Positions 33,915 to 43,220 are shown, counted from the stretch's first letter. The stretch: 55,227 bases of DNA from a bacterium (GCA_021813505.1 JAKAKI010000084.1:50224-105450), one strand, 5' to 3'. Notes: generated by a model not told the origin, from the letters alone. A program made the numbers and translations.

Positions 33915-36194
33915 ATGGCAGACGAGATAACCCGGCAGGATGCATGTCGCGAGTTTGAGCGGCCGGCCGGCGAGCGTCCCGACGACCGGCTGAGCCGGTG
34001 GCTGGGTTCACGGGCGGTGTGGTACGTTTTCGGAGTGGCGCTCGTCGTGCGCCTCATCTTCTTCGTCGTTGTCAAGCAGCCAACCGTTCAATTCGATGCC
34101 AGCCGTTATGTCGGCGCGGGGCTGGCGTTTCCGCTGGCGCTCACCAATCCGAGTCTGCTGTCGGATTCGGCCGCGCGATCCGAAATTCGATTCGACCTTC
34201 TATTCAATGATTTGATCGCCGATGAACGGGCCAATTGGTGGGCGTCGAACCCGCCGACGTTCGAGAAGTCGCTCGATGATATCTTTTTCGCAGGCCCGGT
34301 GTATCCCGCGTTTCTGGGCGCGGTGTTCCGGCTGATTCCCCGCTACGACTTCTGGTTTGTGCGAATTCTGCAGGCGATCATCGACAGCCTGACGGCGGTA
34401 TTGATATGGCGGATCGCGCGGCGTCTGGTCTCCCCTGCCGCCGGTTGGTGGGCCGCGGGAATTTGGGCGGTGTATGGCGCGGCGATCTTCAAATGCGGCG
34501 AGCTCAACACGGAGACCGCGGCGATTGCGCTGGCCACTTTTTTGGTCTGGGCGTTGATCCGGGCGTACGATGATCCGCGGCGCGGGCGTCTCTGGCTCGT
34601 TGGTGTCCTGGGGGCGGTGCTCGTATTGACCAAGGCGTCGACCGCGCTGCTTTTCCCGGTGCTCCTCTGCGCCTGGTTCTGGGTGAAGCGCAGGCATTTC
34701 AGACAGGCTCTCGCACACACCGCAATCATGGGCATCGCATTCGCGTTGGTAATGGCGCCATGGCTGCTGGCGGTGTGGCTGCGTTACCAAACGTGGTCGC
34801 TGCGCGATCCGGCGTACGCCGGCGCGAACCTGCGCTCCTCGAATATTCTGGAGTCGGAAGGGTACGACCTGCATTTGACGCCGCCGGATTTCTGGACCTA
34901 TCCGGTGTGGCGCGGCATCCGAAATCACCCTCTCGATTACGCCAAATTGTATCTGCGAAAATTCTACCGGATGTGGGGGCGCGCGTCCGATGAGTACCGT
35001 CTGGGGTTTCCGTTTGGTTTGACCGGCGAGCAATGGGTGCATCGGATTGTGGTCGTCCTGGCGCTGTTCGGCTTGTTGTTGTGGCCGGTGCGCGCTGGTC
35101 CGGTGGCGCTGATCCCGCTTGCGCTTATCGCGTACTTTGCCGGACTGCACATGGTGATGCATGTGGTGTCGCGGTACAACTTGGTGGCGATGCCATTGGT
35201 GGCGATTGGGGCGGCGCTGGGTGGGGAGTGGCTGCTCTCGGCGGGGGGGAAGAAAATAGGACCTATCAAGAGGGCGGCGGTGGCGGCGGCAGTCATGGCA
35301 GCAGTGTGCGCGGGGATTGCGGTCTTGCGGCCAACGGCGTGGCTGGCCGTGGGTTCGCTGTTTTCCTGGGAGAGTGCGACATGGGCGTTTTGGATCAGCG
35401 GGTCGTTGCTCATCATCGGCGGCGTGTTCGTGTTCGCCTGGCTGTCTGGTCAGCGCGGAATATTGTATCGTGCGATCATCGCAGCCGCTCTAACGGTCTT
35501 CCTGCTGGTGTTTTGGACACAAGCAATACCCCGTGAGGGACATGCCGACTGGAGTGTCCGGCTTGACCGGCCGGGAAAGGTCGCCCGCCAGACGATCGCG
35601 TTTCCGGATTGGCTCGTACGCGATTCGATTGAGGCGGCATTCGCTGAGATCGACATGGTCGTCGATGCCCGCAAGAACTGCACGGTCACGATATCTGTTG
35701 GGAACCTCACCCAACGCATACCGGCCGACAGCTTGATCGACGTGCAATATTTCTACAAGAAGCCTTCGTACTCTGTCTTCTCGAAGGCCTATGGCGACCG
35801 GCTTTGCGACATTCGCCAATGGGTGGTTCTTCCTCTGGACGATGCCATCATCGACTCGATTCTGGCACACCGAGAGATCACGGTTTCTCTCTCGGTTGAG
35901 CCATACGGCGCGTCCCCTGGCGGGGTGACGCTGTATGGGGATCTTCCGGTACGCGACTACAAGCATTGGATCGGCCCGAGTTTCACGCTGGGCTCGATTG
36001 AACGGTATTACGAGGGGGATGATCCGCGAATCTGGGCCGAGGAGCCGCTGGATTTTAAGACAGCCGCCAGTGAGATTGTGATCGACGGCACCACGCACAA
36101 GGACGATCTTTCCGATCGCTGGGGCCGTCAGATCGGCCAGTACCGCATGGTCATCAGTATTGTCAAACCCTGCGGGGTTTTCGTGAATTTCTGA
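33915..36194 (+). CDS. GT39/ArnT-like glycosyltransferase, polytopic
   Basis: A 759-residue GT-C type enzyme that would transfer a sugar from a polyprenyl-phosphate carrier on the periplasmic side. Helix 1 (VWYVFGVALVVRLIFFVVV) is followed by the loop with QFDASRYVGAGLAF, positioning the catalytic Asp. Then FAGPVYPAFLGAVFRLIP and RILQAIIDSLTAVLIWRIAR follow, as in the PMT_2 domain, and 10-12 further helices to about residue 540. The last about 200 residues form a soluble, beta-rich periplasmic domain (WSVRLDRPGKVARQTIAFPD) that most ArnT proteins lack. ATG 33915 gives MADEITRQDAC. Substrate unknown. Confidence 0.85.
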   Translation: MADEITRQDACREFERPAGERPDDRLSRWLGSRAVWYVFGVALVVRLIFFVVVKQPTVQFDASRYVGAGLAFPLALTNPSLLSDSAARSEIRFDLLFNDLIADERANWWASNPPTFEKSLDDIFFAGPVYPAFLGAVFRLIPRYDFWFVRILQAIIDSLTAVLIWRIARRLVSPAAGWWAAGIWAVYGAAIFKCGELNTETAAIALATFLVWALIRAYDDPRRGRLWLVGVLGAVLVLTKASTALLFPVLLCAWFWVKRRHFRQALAHTAIMGIAFALVMAPWLLAVWLRYQTWSLRDPAYAGANLRSSNILESEGYDLHLTPPDFWTYPVWRGIRNHPLDYAKLYLRKFYRMWGRASDEYRLGFPFGLTGEQWVHRIVVVLALFGLLLWPVRAGPVALIPLALIAYFAGLHMVMHVVSRYNLVAMPLVAIGAALGGEWLLSAGGKKIGPIKRAAVAAAVMAAVCAGIAVLRPTAWLAVGSLFSWESATWAFWISGSLLIIGGVFVFAWLSGQRGILYRAIIAAALTVFLLVFWTQAIPREGHADWSVRLDRPGKVARQTIAFPDWLVRDSIEAAFAEIDMVVDARKNCTVTISVGNLTQRIPADSLIDVQYFYKKPSYSVFSKAYGDRLCDIRQWVVLPLDDAIIDSILAHREITVSLSVEPYGASPGGVTLYGDLPVRDYKHWIGPSFTLGSIERYYEGDDPRIWAEEPLDFKTAASEIVIDGTTHKDDLSDRWGRQIGQYRMVISIVKPCGVFVNF

Positions 36195-36217
36195 TTCGAC
36201 AAAGGATGGACCTGACG

Positions 36218-37234
36218 ATGAACAAGCTGAGAATCGGTGTGATCGGGGCGGGGTACTGGGGACCGAATTTGATCCGGAATTTTCTCTTGGCGCCCAACGC
36301 GTCGGTGGATGCGGTGGCCGATGCGCAGGAGTCGCGGCGGAAGTTCATCGCGGACCGGTATCCCACGATCCGGCTGTACTCCGACGCCAAGGAGATGATC
36401 GCCGATGATCAGATCGATGCCGTGGTCATTGCCACGCCAGTCAACACGCATCACCCGCTGGCCAAGGCCGCTCTGACGGCGGGGAAGCATGTGCTACTGG
36501 AAAAGCCGATGTGTGCATCGAGCGCCGAATGCGATGATCTGATCGCGACAGCGAAGCAGCGCGGGCTGACTTTGATGGTCGATCACACTTTTCTGTACAA
36601 CGGGGCGGTGCGGAAGATTCGCGATCTGGTCCAGTCAGGGGAGATCGGCGACGTTCTATACTTTGATTCGGTGCGCGTGAATCTCGGGCTGTTTCAGCAC
36701 GACGTCAACGTGCTGTGGGATCTGGCGCCGCATGATTTATCGATTATGGATGCGATCATGGGACCGAATGCGACATCGGTCTCGGCGGTCGGCCAGTCAC
36801 ATTTCAACCGGCCGCAAGCCAATATCGCCTACATGACGGTTTCATTCGGCGGATCGGCGCTGGCGCATTTTCATGTCAACTGGCTGGCGCCCGTCAAAGT
36901 GCGCATGACATTGATCGGCGGTTCGAAGCAGATGATTGTCTATGATGACACAGAACCCTCGGAAAAAATCAAGATTTACGACAAGGGTGTAACGATTACC
37001 TCGAACAATGTGGAAGAGATCCACAAGACTCTCGTGCAATACCGGACCGGCGACATGCGCGCGCCTCGCCTCGACGGAACCGAGGCGCTCTATCTGGTGG
37101 CGAAGGAGTTTGTCGAGTCGATTCGCGACGAGCGGCCTCCGCTCACGGATGCCGCATCGGGACGCCGCGTGGTGGCGATCCTCGAAGCGGCCGATCAGTC
37201 GATGAAGCTGGGCGGGCAGCCGGTGAAGTTGTGA
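36218..37234 (+). CDS. Gfo/Idh/MocA family NAD(P)-dependent oxidoreductase
   Basis: A 338-residue Rossmann-fold sugar dehydrogenase. The nucleotide-binding motif is IGVIGAGYWGPNLIRNF at the N terminus. The family EKP motif is in GKHVLLEKPMCASSAECDDL near residue 90, and DLAPHDLSIMDAIMG near 170 has the catalytic His region. Such enzymes oxidise or dehydrate NDP-sugars or sugar residues for surface polysaccharides, which fits the preceding glycosyltransferases. ATG 36218 has AAAGGA about 11 bp upstream; an ATG at 36206 overlaps that RBS and is less likely. Confidence 0.92.
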   Translation: MNKLRIGVIGAGYWGPNLIRNFLLAPNASVDAVADAQESRRKFIADRYPTIRLYSDAKEMIADDQIDAVVIATPVNTHHPLAKAALTAGKHVLLEKPMCASSAECDDLIATAKQRGLTLMVDHTFLYNGAVRKIRDLVQSGEIGDVLYFDSVRVNLGLFQHDVNVLWDLAPHDLSIMDAIMGPNATSVSAVGQSHFNRPQANIAYMTVSFGGSALAHFHVNWLAPVKVRMTLIGGSKQMIVYDDTEPSEKIKIYDKGVTITSNNVEEIHKTLVQYRTGDMRAPRLDGTEALYLVAKEFVESIRDERPPLTDAASGRRVVAILEAADQSMKLGGQPVKL

Positions 37235-37239
37235 GTAAC

Positions 37240-37326
37240 TGGTAGCACGGGCATCCTGCCCGTGCTGTTTCATGGACGGTCGGAATCCATGAGGGAGGGG
37301 CCCACGGGCGGGACGCCCGTGGTACC
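37240..37326. repeat. Paired hairpin repeat (family R9)
   Basis: GCACGGGCATCCTGCCCGTGC (a hairpin) followed by GGAATCC and CCCACGGGCGGGACGCCCGTGG. Single relatives occur near 21522-21540, 40008-40031 and 50314-50335. It lies between the oxidoreductase and dnaB; the rest of that gap is featureless. Confidence 0.75.
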
Positions 37327-37449
37327 TGCACCTGCAACGCGTTTTCCACACAGTCCACATTGCATCAACAATCTTCTCCACACTGACACAAAGCGATTGA
37401 AACAACCATGCTCACCTGCGTTTAATGCGGGAAGGAACTGCTATTACCC

Positions 37450-38907
37450 ATGGCGAACGACTCCGCAGCCCAGAACGATCGCGCGTATGAGACGCGAGTG
37501 CCGCCGCAGGCGCTTGATGTCGAAGTTGCCGTGCTTGGGGCGATGATGCTCGACCCGGATGCGGTCGGGCATGTGATCGAAGTTCTGGACGCGGAGGATT
37601 TCTACAAGCCGGCCCACGGCAAGATCTATGCAGCGATGCTGGCGCTGTTTGACCGCAACGAGCCGGTGGACATGGCAACGGTCGCCAGCGAACTGGAGAA
37701 ATCGGGCGAACTGCAGAAGTGCGGCGGCCCGAACGGCCTGATCGACATCGCCGACTCGGTCTTCACCGCAGCGAACGCCACCGCACACGCCCGTATTATC
37801 AAGGACAAGGCGGTTCTGCGCCAGCTCATCACCGAGGCCAGCCGGATCGCGCAGGAGTGCCACACCGCGCCGGGAGACGTGGGCGAACTTCTTGACGACA
37901 CAGAAGGCCGGATCTTCGCGATCTCCGAGAAGCGGTGGCGGCAAGACTTCGTGTCGCTGGCGGAAATCCTTCCAAAGACATTCGAATCGATCGAAGAATA
38001 CAACCGGCGGGGCGGCGGGATTACCGGGCTGCCGACCGGGTTCGACGAGCTCGACCAGTTGACCGCCGGACTGCATCCGTCCGATCTGGTCATCCTGGCC
38101 GGGCGGCCGTCGATGGGCAAGACGGCGCTGGCACTCAACATCATGGAGAATCTCGCGATTGATCATCACAAGCCTTGCGCGATCTTCTCTCTGGAAATGT
38201 CCAAAGAGCAGCTTGCACAGCGCATGCTGTGTTCGCGGGCCAAGATCAACGCGCATTCGATGCGCACGGGGCGGCTGCGGGCGTCGGAGTATTCGGCGTT
38301 GTCGATTGCGGTCGGGCCGTTGTCCGAGGCGCCGGTTTTCATCGACGATTCCGCGGCGATTGGGATTCTGGAATTGCGCGCCAAGGCGCGGCGGCTCAAG
38401 GCACAGCACAACATTCAACTGATCGTGCTGGATTACATGCAGATGATGCACGGCCCGCGCAATGTCGAAAACCGGCAGCAGGAAATCGCGATGATCTCGC
38501 GGTCGTTGAAATCGCTGGCCAAGGAGCTTGAGCTGCCGGTGCTGGCGCTGTCGCAGTTGTCACGGCAGGTGGAGCAGCGCGGCGGGGAGCGGCGTCCGCA
38601 GTTGTCCGACCTGCGTGAATCCGGCGCCATCGAACAGGATGCCGACGTGGTGATGTTCGTCTACCGCGCCGAGCGCTATGATATTACGACCGACAAAGCG
38701 GGGAATCCGCTCAACAATGTCGCCGAGGTGATTGTGGGCAAGCAGCGTAACGGCCCCACCGGCACGGCGCGGCTCGCCTTCCTCAAAGACTACGCCCGTT
38801 TCGAGAATCTGTCGCGTGATGTTGGCATCGGTGTCGGTCAGGCCGAGGGGCCGGGACCCTACCCCGATGAGTACCCCTCCGGCGGGGCAGATGACACGCC
38901 GTTCTGA
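37450..38907 (+). CDS. dnaB: Replicative DNA helicase DnaB
   Basis: A 485-residue hexameric 5'-3' helicase of the replisome. The N-terminal primase-interaction domain starts RVPPQALDVEVAVLGAMMLD, and the RecA-like domain has the family GITGLPTGFDELDQLTAGLH near residue 190, Walker A ILAGRPSMGKTALALN near 215, Walker B LIVLDYMQMM near 335, ALSQLSRQVEQRGGERRPQL near 370 and the arginine finger region LRESGAIEQDADVVMFV. No intein is present. The C terminus is a short acidic, Gly/Pro-rich tail. It stands alone between repeat regions; genes of the replication origin are not visible. Confidence 0.97.
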   Translation: MANDSAAQNDRAYETRVPPQALDVEVAVLGAMMLDPDAVGHVIEVLDAEDFYKPAHGKIYAAMLALFDRNEPVDMATVASELEKSGELQKCGGPNGLIDIADSVFTAANATAHARIIKDKAVLRQLITEASRIAQECHTAPGDVGELLDDTEGRIFAISEKRWRQDFVSLAEILPKTFESIEEYNRRGGGITGLPTGFDELDQLTAGLHPSDLVILAGRPSMGKTALALNIMENLAIDHHKPCAIFSLEMSKEQLAQRMLCSRAKINAHSMRTGRLRASEYSALSIAVGPLSEAPVFIDDSAAIGILELRAKARRLKAQHNIQLIVLDYMQMMHGPRNVENRQQEIAMISRSLKSLAKELELPVLALSQLSRQVEQRGGERRPQLSDLRESGAIEQDADVVMFVYRAERYDITTDKAGNPLNNVAEVIVGKQRNGPTGTARLAFLKDYARFENLSRDVGIGVGQAEGPGPYPDEYPSGGADDTPF

Positions 38908-38940
38908 TAACCAAGTCACAATGTGAGAGTGTGACGCAGG

Positions 38941-39113
38941 CGCGCCCCTATGTGGGCGCCTGATTCACCGTGCGCGCGGGCACACATGGGCGGCCAACAT
39001 AGGGCCGCCCCTACGCGCGTGCGGGCACGCACGCGCGGCCACACGCGCGCGGGCACGCACGCGCGGCCACACGCGTGCGGTCACATGGGCGGCCACACAG
39101 GGCCGCCCCTACT
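38941..39113. repeat. R5 repeat with expanded alternating CG/CA core
   Basis: Outer palindromes GGGCGGCC(N)AACATAGGGCCGCCCC and GGGCGGCCACACAGGGCCGC enclose two perfect-looking 28-bp tandem units (39019-39046 and 39047-39074) built on GGGCACGCACGCGCGGCC. The core is almost purely alternating purine/pyrimidine, so it has Z-DNA-forming character. Relatives: 46791-46948 and 52088-52126. It fills the gap between dnaB and the LiaF-like gene. Confidence 0.85.
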
Positions 39114-39148
39114 GGCGTGCGAATCGGGCTACTTGGAGTGTGAGCCGG

Positions 39149-39841
39149 CTAACGGCTGATTTCGATTCCGCCGAAGATGGCGACGGCGCGGATGTGAAGC
39201 TGCGAACCTGGCTTCAGTTTGTCGCTGGCCACAGTCGCGGTTTTGTCCTCGACCCCGCCGAGAATCGCGGTGCCGTCGACGACGACCTGCCAGTTCTCCG
39301 GCACACGGATTTCGATTCCGCCGAACATGGCTTTCATCGAGAGCGAGACATCGCCGGGAGCGAGGGCGGCCTGACGGAGATCGAGTTCGACACCGCCGAA
39401 GGCGACGTTGATTGTCCCGCCGGTGAATTGCTGTGTTGTGAGGGCCTGCTCCACACCGCCAAACATGATCCATTGGTCCATGGAATCGGCGTCGGAGATC
39501 TTATCGACGGGCGGCCGGGAATGGCGCAGAAGCACCCACACGCCGAGCAGAATCAGCATGGCGCTGGCCATCAGGCCGAATCCGCGGGAGTCCATCACGT
39601 CGAGCTCGACCGCCTGTAAGAAGATGCCCAGGAAGATCAGGAACAGCGCCGACACGGAAGACTGGAAGCGGCGGTTGGCCCAATGCCACAAACCCAGGAC
39701 GATGAGAATGCACGGCCACCAGGTCCCCACGAAGTCCCAGAAGTGGAGCACGCGCATTTGCGAAAGCAGGAGCAATAGTCCAATGAGGACGAGGATCGAA
39801 CCAAATACGAACCGGCTGCCACCGCCACTTACCTTGGCCAT
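39149..39841 (-). CDS. LiaF-like membrane protein
   Basis: A 230-residue protein with four N-terminal hydrophobic helices (FVFGSILVLIGLLLLLS, LHFWDFVGTWWPCILIVLGL, SALFLIFLGIFLQAVE, GLMASAMLILLGVWVLL), then a soluble beta domain from about residue 125 with the LiaF-type repeats IMFGGVEQ, VAFGGVELDLRQA, AMFGGIEIRVPENW, AILGGVEDKT and AIFGGIEIS. This is the architecture of LiaF-family membrane proteins that sense envelope stress in Firmicutes and are widespread in other phyla. No LiaRS genes are adjacent. GGAGG precedes the ATG. Confidence 0.85.
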   Translation of the reverse strand: MAKVSGGGSRFVFGSILVLIGLLLLLSQMRVLHFWDFVGTWWPCILIVLGLWHWANRRFQSSVSALFLIFLGIFLQAVELDVMDSRGFGLMASAMLILLGVWVLLRHSRPPVDKISDADSMDQWIMFGGVEQALTTQQFTGGTINVAFGGVELDLRQAALAPGDVSLSMKAMFGGIEIRVPENWQVVVDGTAILGGVEDKTATVASDKLKPGSQLHIRAVAIFGGIEISR

Positions 39842-40066
39842 CGCGCACCTCCACGTTCCGGCAGGGATATTGATGAAGGTTCAGGTCGCATCATTCGGGA
39901 TTTGATACGGAGGGATGGGCCGAAGGTTGCGGGCCGGATGGGGCGGACAGCAGATCCTTCGTCGCCTTGCGACTCAGGATGACATTTTGCTCATTCTTCG
40001 CCAAAGGGCACGGGCTGGAAGCCCATGCCGTCAGAGGCCACCCGTATCGACAGCCTGTTTGAGTGG

Positions 40067-40198
40067 GTGCCACGGACAAGGAGGACCGAGCGGTTTCTTG
40101 CTCGGGCCTCCTTGCCCGAGACTTTCTTGACCGGCCAGAATGCCACGGACAAGCGGGTTCTCCAAAAAGCCGGAGAACCAGCTTGTTCGTGGCACCCA
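40067..40198. repeat. Long inverted repeat GGGTGCCACGGACAAG (family R6)
   Basis: GGGTGCCACGGACAAG at 40067 and CTTGTTCGTGGCACCC at 40183-40198 are inverted ends of a 132-bp element, with a second internal inverted pair (GAGCGGTTTCTTGCTCG and GGTTCTCCAAAAAGCCGGAGAACC). No ORF is credible inside. The preceding part of the gap (39842-40066) has the CAGCAGATCCTTCGTCGC repeat and an R9-type hairpin. Confidence 0.8.
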
Positions 40199-40211
40199 TT
40201 AGCAGAGGGAA

Positions 40212-41204
40212 TCACTTCGGGCAGAATGCCGGGTAGTAGTCGTTGCCGCCCGAGGAGACTTTGGTGACGTTCTTGCCTTCGGCGTCCATGAGATAGATGT
40301 AGCCATCGTTGGAGGCAAAAGTCAGCCATTTGGAATCAGGCGACCAGCTCACCGGCGCGCGGTGGGGTGTGATTGTTGCCGTCTTTTCGAATATGCGTTT
40401 CTTGGAGAGCGTCTGCGGATCAATGATGTAAATGCCATTGTCGCTGTCTTCGCTGTTCACGCAGGCGATCGATTTGCCATCCGGCGACCATTCGGGAAAC
40501 ATGAGATTGGTGAGTGCGCCGGCGGCTTTGCCGAGTTCATCTTCGGAGCGCACAATACCGGTGCCGGGTTCGATCACAATCCCCATGGGCTTCATGTCGC
40601 TGACGTAGACGAAAGCGACTTTCGAGCGATCGGGTGACCAGGTCGGTTGGATTCCCTGGGATTCGCGCGGGGCGGCGCCCTTGCGCGTCAACGCGTGAAC
40701 TTCTTTGGCGTCAAATGTGCGCCATTCGATCTGATAATCGGGTTTCTCGGCGTCGACCTGATTGGCGTTCAAGTCGTGCACGTACAAAACGTACTTGCCG
40801 TCTCTGGACCATTCGGGTGTGTGGGACCCATGATTGTTTGTAACCCAAAACCAGGCATTGACCCGGGCGGAATCAATATGCTTGAGGAAAAGATCAAACA
40901 ACGGGTGCTTGCCCCCTCCGGCGTCGGGGAGCGAGTAGCTGTAATCGCCCTTGCGCGCAAAGGTGATGCGTTTGCCATCGGGATGCCAGGCGAGCCGGCC
41001 GGTCACGTTGTCAAAGGCGACCAATTGCTTCTCGGTGCTGCCATTGGCATCCAGAATCCAGACGTTCATATTGCGGACGAACGCGATCTTGGTGGGCAGT
41101 TTGACCGGCTTGGTCCCGAACATACCCTGGGCGGAAACCCCAGACGCCAACGCCAAGCTGATACCGACTGAGAAAACCAGACACTTAACACTGACTTGCC
41201 GCAT
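40212..41204 (-). CDS. Exported TolB-like PD40 beta-propeller protein
   Basis: A 330-residue exported protein, signal peptide at residues 1-25 (ending SGVSAQG). It has at least five PD40/WD40-like blades, recognisable by LAWHPDGKRITFAR, TPEWSRDGKYVLYV, PTWSPDRSKVAFVYV, PEWSPDGKSIACVN and VSWSPDSKWLTFASNDG, as in the TolB C-terminal propeller. It lacks the TolB N-terminal domain and no tol/pal genes are near. Probably a periplasmic binding or scaffolding protein. ATG preceded by AGGACGGAG. Confidence 0.85.
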   Translation of the reverse strand: MRQVSVKCLVFSVGISLALASGVSAQGMFGTKPVKLPTKIAFVRNMNVWILDANGSTEKQLVAFDNVTGRLAWHPDGKRITFARKGDYSYSLPDAGGGKHPLFDLFLKHIDSARVNAWFWVTNNHGSHTPEWSRDGKYVLYVHDLNANQVDAEKPDYQIEWRTFDAKEVHALTRKGAAPRESQGIQPTWSPDRSKVAFVYVSDMKPMGIVIEPGTGIVRSEDELGKAAGALTNLMFPEWSPDGKSIACVNSEDSDNGIYIIDPQTLSKKRIFEKTATITPHRAPVSWSPDSKWLTFASNDGYIYLMDAEGKNVTKVSSGGNDYYPAFCPK

Positions 41205-41592
41205 GTACTCCGTCCTTTCGTGCGTCTACCCCACTGGGCCTTTATACATCCGTCGGAACTCTCCGGCCCGTGGCGGGATGACATATTAACATGATCGACC
41301 GCCCATTGCAAATCCTGTGGGGTGGGCAACCGCGCCCCAGGGATTCCAAGGGAGCACCCGGTTGGCGCCGTTTGATTTGCAGAGCGGAAGGCGGACCGCA
41401 GAGGGTTCCGTCTGGGTCCCGGCATCGACCGGATGGGCTGAGACGGTGAGCACAGACGGCCCTACGGACCGTTGCAAATTGCGACGGGACATGCAAAAAG
41501 GCCAGTAATTCATCCTGTTATGGGTTTTCATCTCCGCGGCACATGATCGTATCGGATTGACCTGCCGACCCTTAGGAAGAGAGCCGTCGATC

Positions 41593-41608
41593 CGGCCCAT
41601 GCTTTGCA
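41593..41608 (+). promoter_or_regulatory. Sigma-54-like promoter of first pilin gene
   Basis: CGGCCCATGCTTTGCA matches the TGGCACRNNNNTTGCW consensus at all but two defined positions, with GG and GC exactly 10 bp apart. Start codon 66 bp downstream of its end. Pilin genes are commonly RpoN-dependent. The 370-bp gap upstream (41205-41592) shows no gene. Confidence 0.65.
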
Positions 41609-41673
41609 ATAAACCCTGCAGGGTGATCGCGAGGACACGGCTTGATCAGGGCATTATCAGGAGGCGGACAGTC

Positions 41674-42171
41674 ATGAGAGCAACGGGGCACGATTCAATA
41701 GGCCGCGGAAGCGGAGGACGTCTGTTGTCGGGCCATCGGAATCGCGGCCGCGCCGCCGGCTTCACGTTGATCGAACTGATGGTCGTGGTGGTCATTATCG
41801 GAATCCTCGCCGCCCTGGCCATTCCGCGCTTCATGGCGGCCGCGGTGCGCGCCAAGCAGGCGGAAGCCAAGCAGATTCTCAAACAGATCTATGTTCAGGA
41901 ACACGCCTATCGGCAGTATTACGAGCGGTATTGCATCCCGCCCGGCCCGGCCGACAAGAACAATCCCACGGCCTTTGCGCCGCTGGTGATCGAAATCATG
42001 AGCAGTGCGCGGTATACCTACACGATTACAACTGCCGATGGCGGCATCGTGACTTTTACCGCCCAAGCGACCGTTCCGAATCCCGGTCTGGACGACGATC
42101 CGGCGCCTGACACCTGGACGATCGACCAGAGTGGTACTCTGGTCGCCGTCAGTAACGACGTCACAGACTGA
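41674..42171 (+). CDS. Type IV pilin-like protein (prepilin-type N-terminal methylation site)
   Basis: A 165-residue prepilin with cleavage after Gly29 (RAAG/FTLIELMVVVVIIGI), Glu5 of the mature protein present, and the hydrophobic assembly helix. The mature globular part is small, about 135 residues in all, and includes KQAEAKQILKQIYVQEHAYR then a C-terminal beta part with PNPGLDDDPAPDTWTID. The 29-residue leader is long for type IVa pilins. GAGG precedes ATG 41674. It is paralogous to the next gene, sharing the QILKQIY and PGLDDD motifs. Could be a major pilin or a type II secretion pseudopilin; no assembly genes are adjacent. Confidence 0.88.
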   Translation: MRATGHDSIGRGSGGRLLSGHRNRGRAAGFTLIELMVVVVIIGILAALAIPRFMAAAVRAKQAEAKQILKQIYVQEHAYRQYYERYCIPPGPADKNNPTAFAPLVIEIMSSARYTYTITTADGGIVTFTAQATVPNPGLDDDPAPDTWTIDQSGTLVAVSNDVTD

Positions 42172-42650
42172 TCGTTCTTTCGGAAAATTCGCCGTTAAGT
42201 TTTCCGGCGTGGGTGGTCTCATCTGCGCCACCGGATACGACTGTCTCAGAGGGCAGCCAGCGGACCAGGGGCCCGCATCCCCCCTTCCTTCGACGCCCAA
42301 TCAGTGTGTACGCGACTCCGCAGTCATCCCCTCGCTCGGGTCATTCGCTCTCAACTGTCGTTCCTTGGCCCGCCGGCCAAGTCGTACCCCAAATCGGGTC
42401 GCCTCAACGGGCCTCGAAGGCACACCTCATTGGCGAAAAACCAACCCCCAGAGACGTGCGGTCTACAGGCAAGAGATCATGACGTTTCAGTGCAAAATGC
42501 AAAGGCCAAGGCAGAATCCGAGAGAAGCCCGGCAGTTTGGTTGGCGCAGAACGCGAGTGTTGGCGCGGGTCCATAGTTCGCCCAAGTCGAAGCGGTTTGA
42601 TTTCAGCGGCTTAGCGCTTTCCTGGAATGAGGGACTTCCGGCGGCGGGGG

Positions 42651-42666
42651 CGGCACATCATTTGCC
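42651..42666 (+). promoter_or_regulatory. Sigma-54-like promoter of second pilin gene
   Basis: CGGCACATCATTTGCC matches TGGCACRNNNNTTGCW at all but the two outermost positions, with GG and GC at the right spacing. It is 93 bp before the ATG. The rest of the 587-bp gap after the first pilin holds a 7-bp stem without T-tract at 42181-42206 and no convincing gene. Confidence 0.65.
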
Positions 42667-42758
42667 AGTACAGGAGATGGCACGAGCAGTTGGGGGGTGC
42701 CGAGAGAGGGAAGCAGAGACGAGAACAGAAACCAATCTCTAGAAGAAGGAGGATCGAG

Positions 42759-43193
42759 ATGCTGTCCAAGTTCCATCGCACCAACAAGGGTTTCACCCTG
42801 ATCGAATTGATGATCGTGGTGGTCATCATCGGCATCTTGGCTGCCTTGGCGATTCCGCGTTTCATGGCCGCCAGCACCAAGTCCAAACAGAGTGAAGCCA
42901 AGCAGCTCCTCAAGCAGATCTATGTGATGGAGCAGGCTTATCGGCAGGAATTCGACGTGTATTGGGGCAACGGTATTTCCGCGGACAGAAACAACCCGGA
43001 CAACTTCGCGCGGATCGGTGTCCAGATCATGACAGCGGCGCGGTATACGTATTCGCTCGTGGCCGCGGCCAACACCTTCACTTGCACCGCCAACGTCGCG
43101 AACCCTGGCTTGGACGACGATGCGACACCGGACACCTGGACCATCAACGAGGCCGGTACGCTGCTGTGCACGTCTGACGACGCAACAACCTAA
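42759..43193 (+). CDS. Type IV pilin-like protein (prepilin-type N-terminal methylation site)
   Basis: A 144-residue prepilin with a short positively charged leader MLSKFHRTNKG, cleaved before FTLIELMIVVVIIGILA. Mature residues include KQSEAKQLLKQIYVMEQAYR and a C-terminal PGLDDDATPDTWTINEAG, closely similar to the preceding pilin, so the pair arose by duplication. AGAAGGAGG gives a strong RBS. It has its own sigma-54-like promoter and a strong terminator, so it is a monocistronic unit and probably the highly expressed major pilin. Confidence 0.92.
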   Translation: MLSKFHRTNKGFTLIELMIVVVIIGILAALAIPRFMAASTKSKQSEAKQLLKQIYVMEQAYRQEFDVYWGNGISADRNNPDNFARIGVQIMTAARYTYSLVAAANTFTCTANVANPGLDDDATPDTWTINEAGTLLCTSDDATT

Positions 43194-43220
43194 GACATCT
43201 GGCTTGACTTAAGCAGTGCG

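Noticed and set aside
42131-42742. A 203-residue ORF between the pilins
   Set aside because: It overlaps the end of the first pilin, has non-coding character and contains the sigma-54-like promoter of the second pilin.
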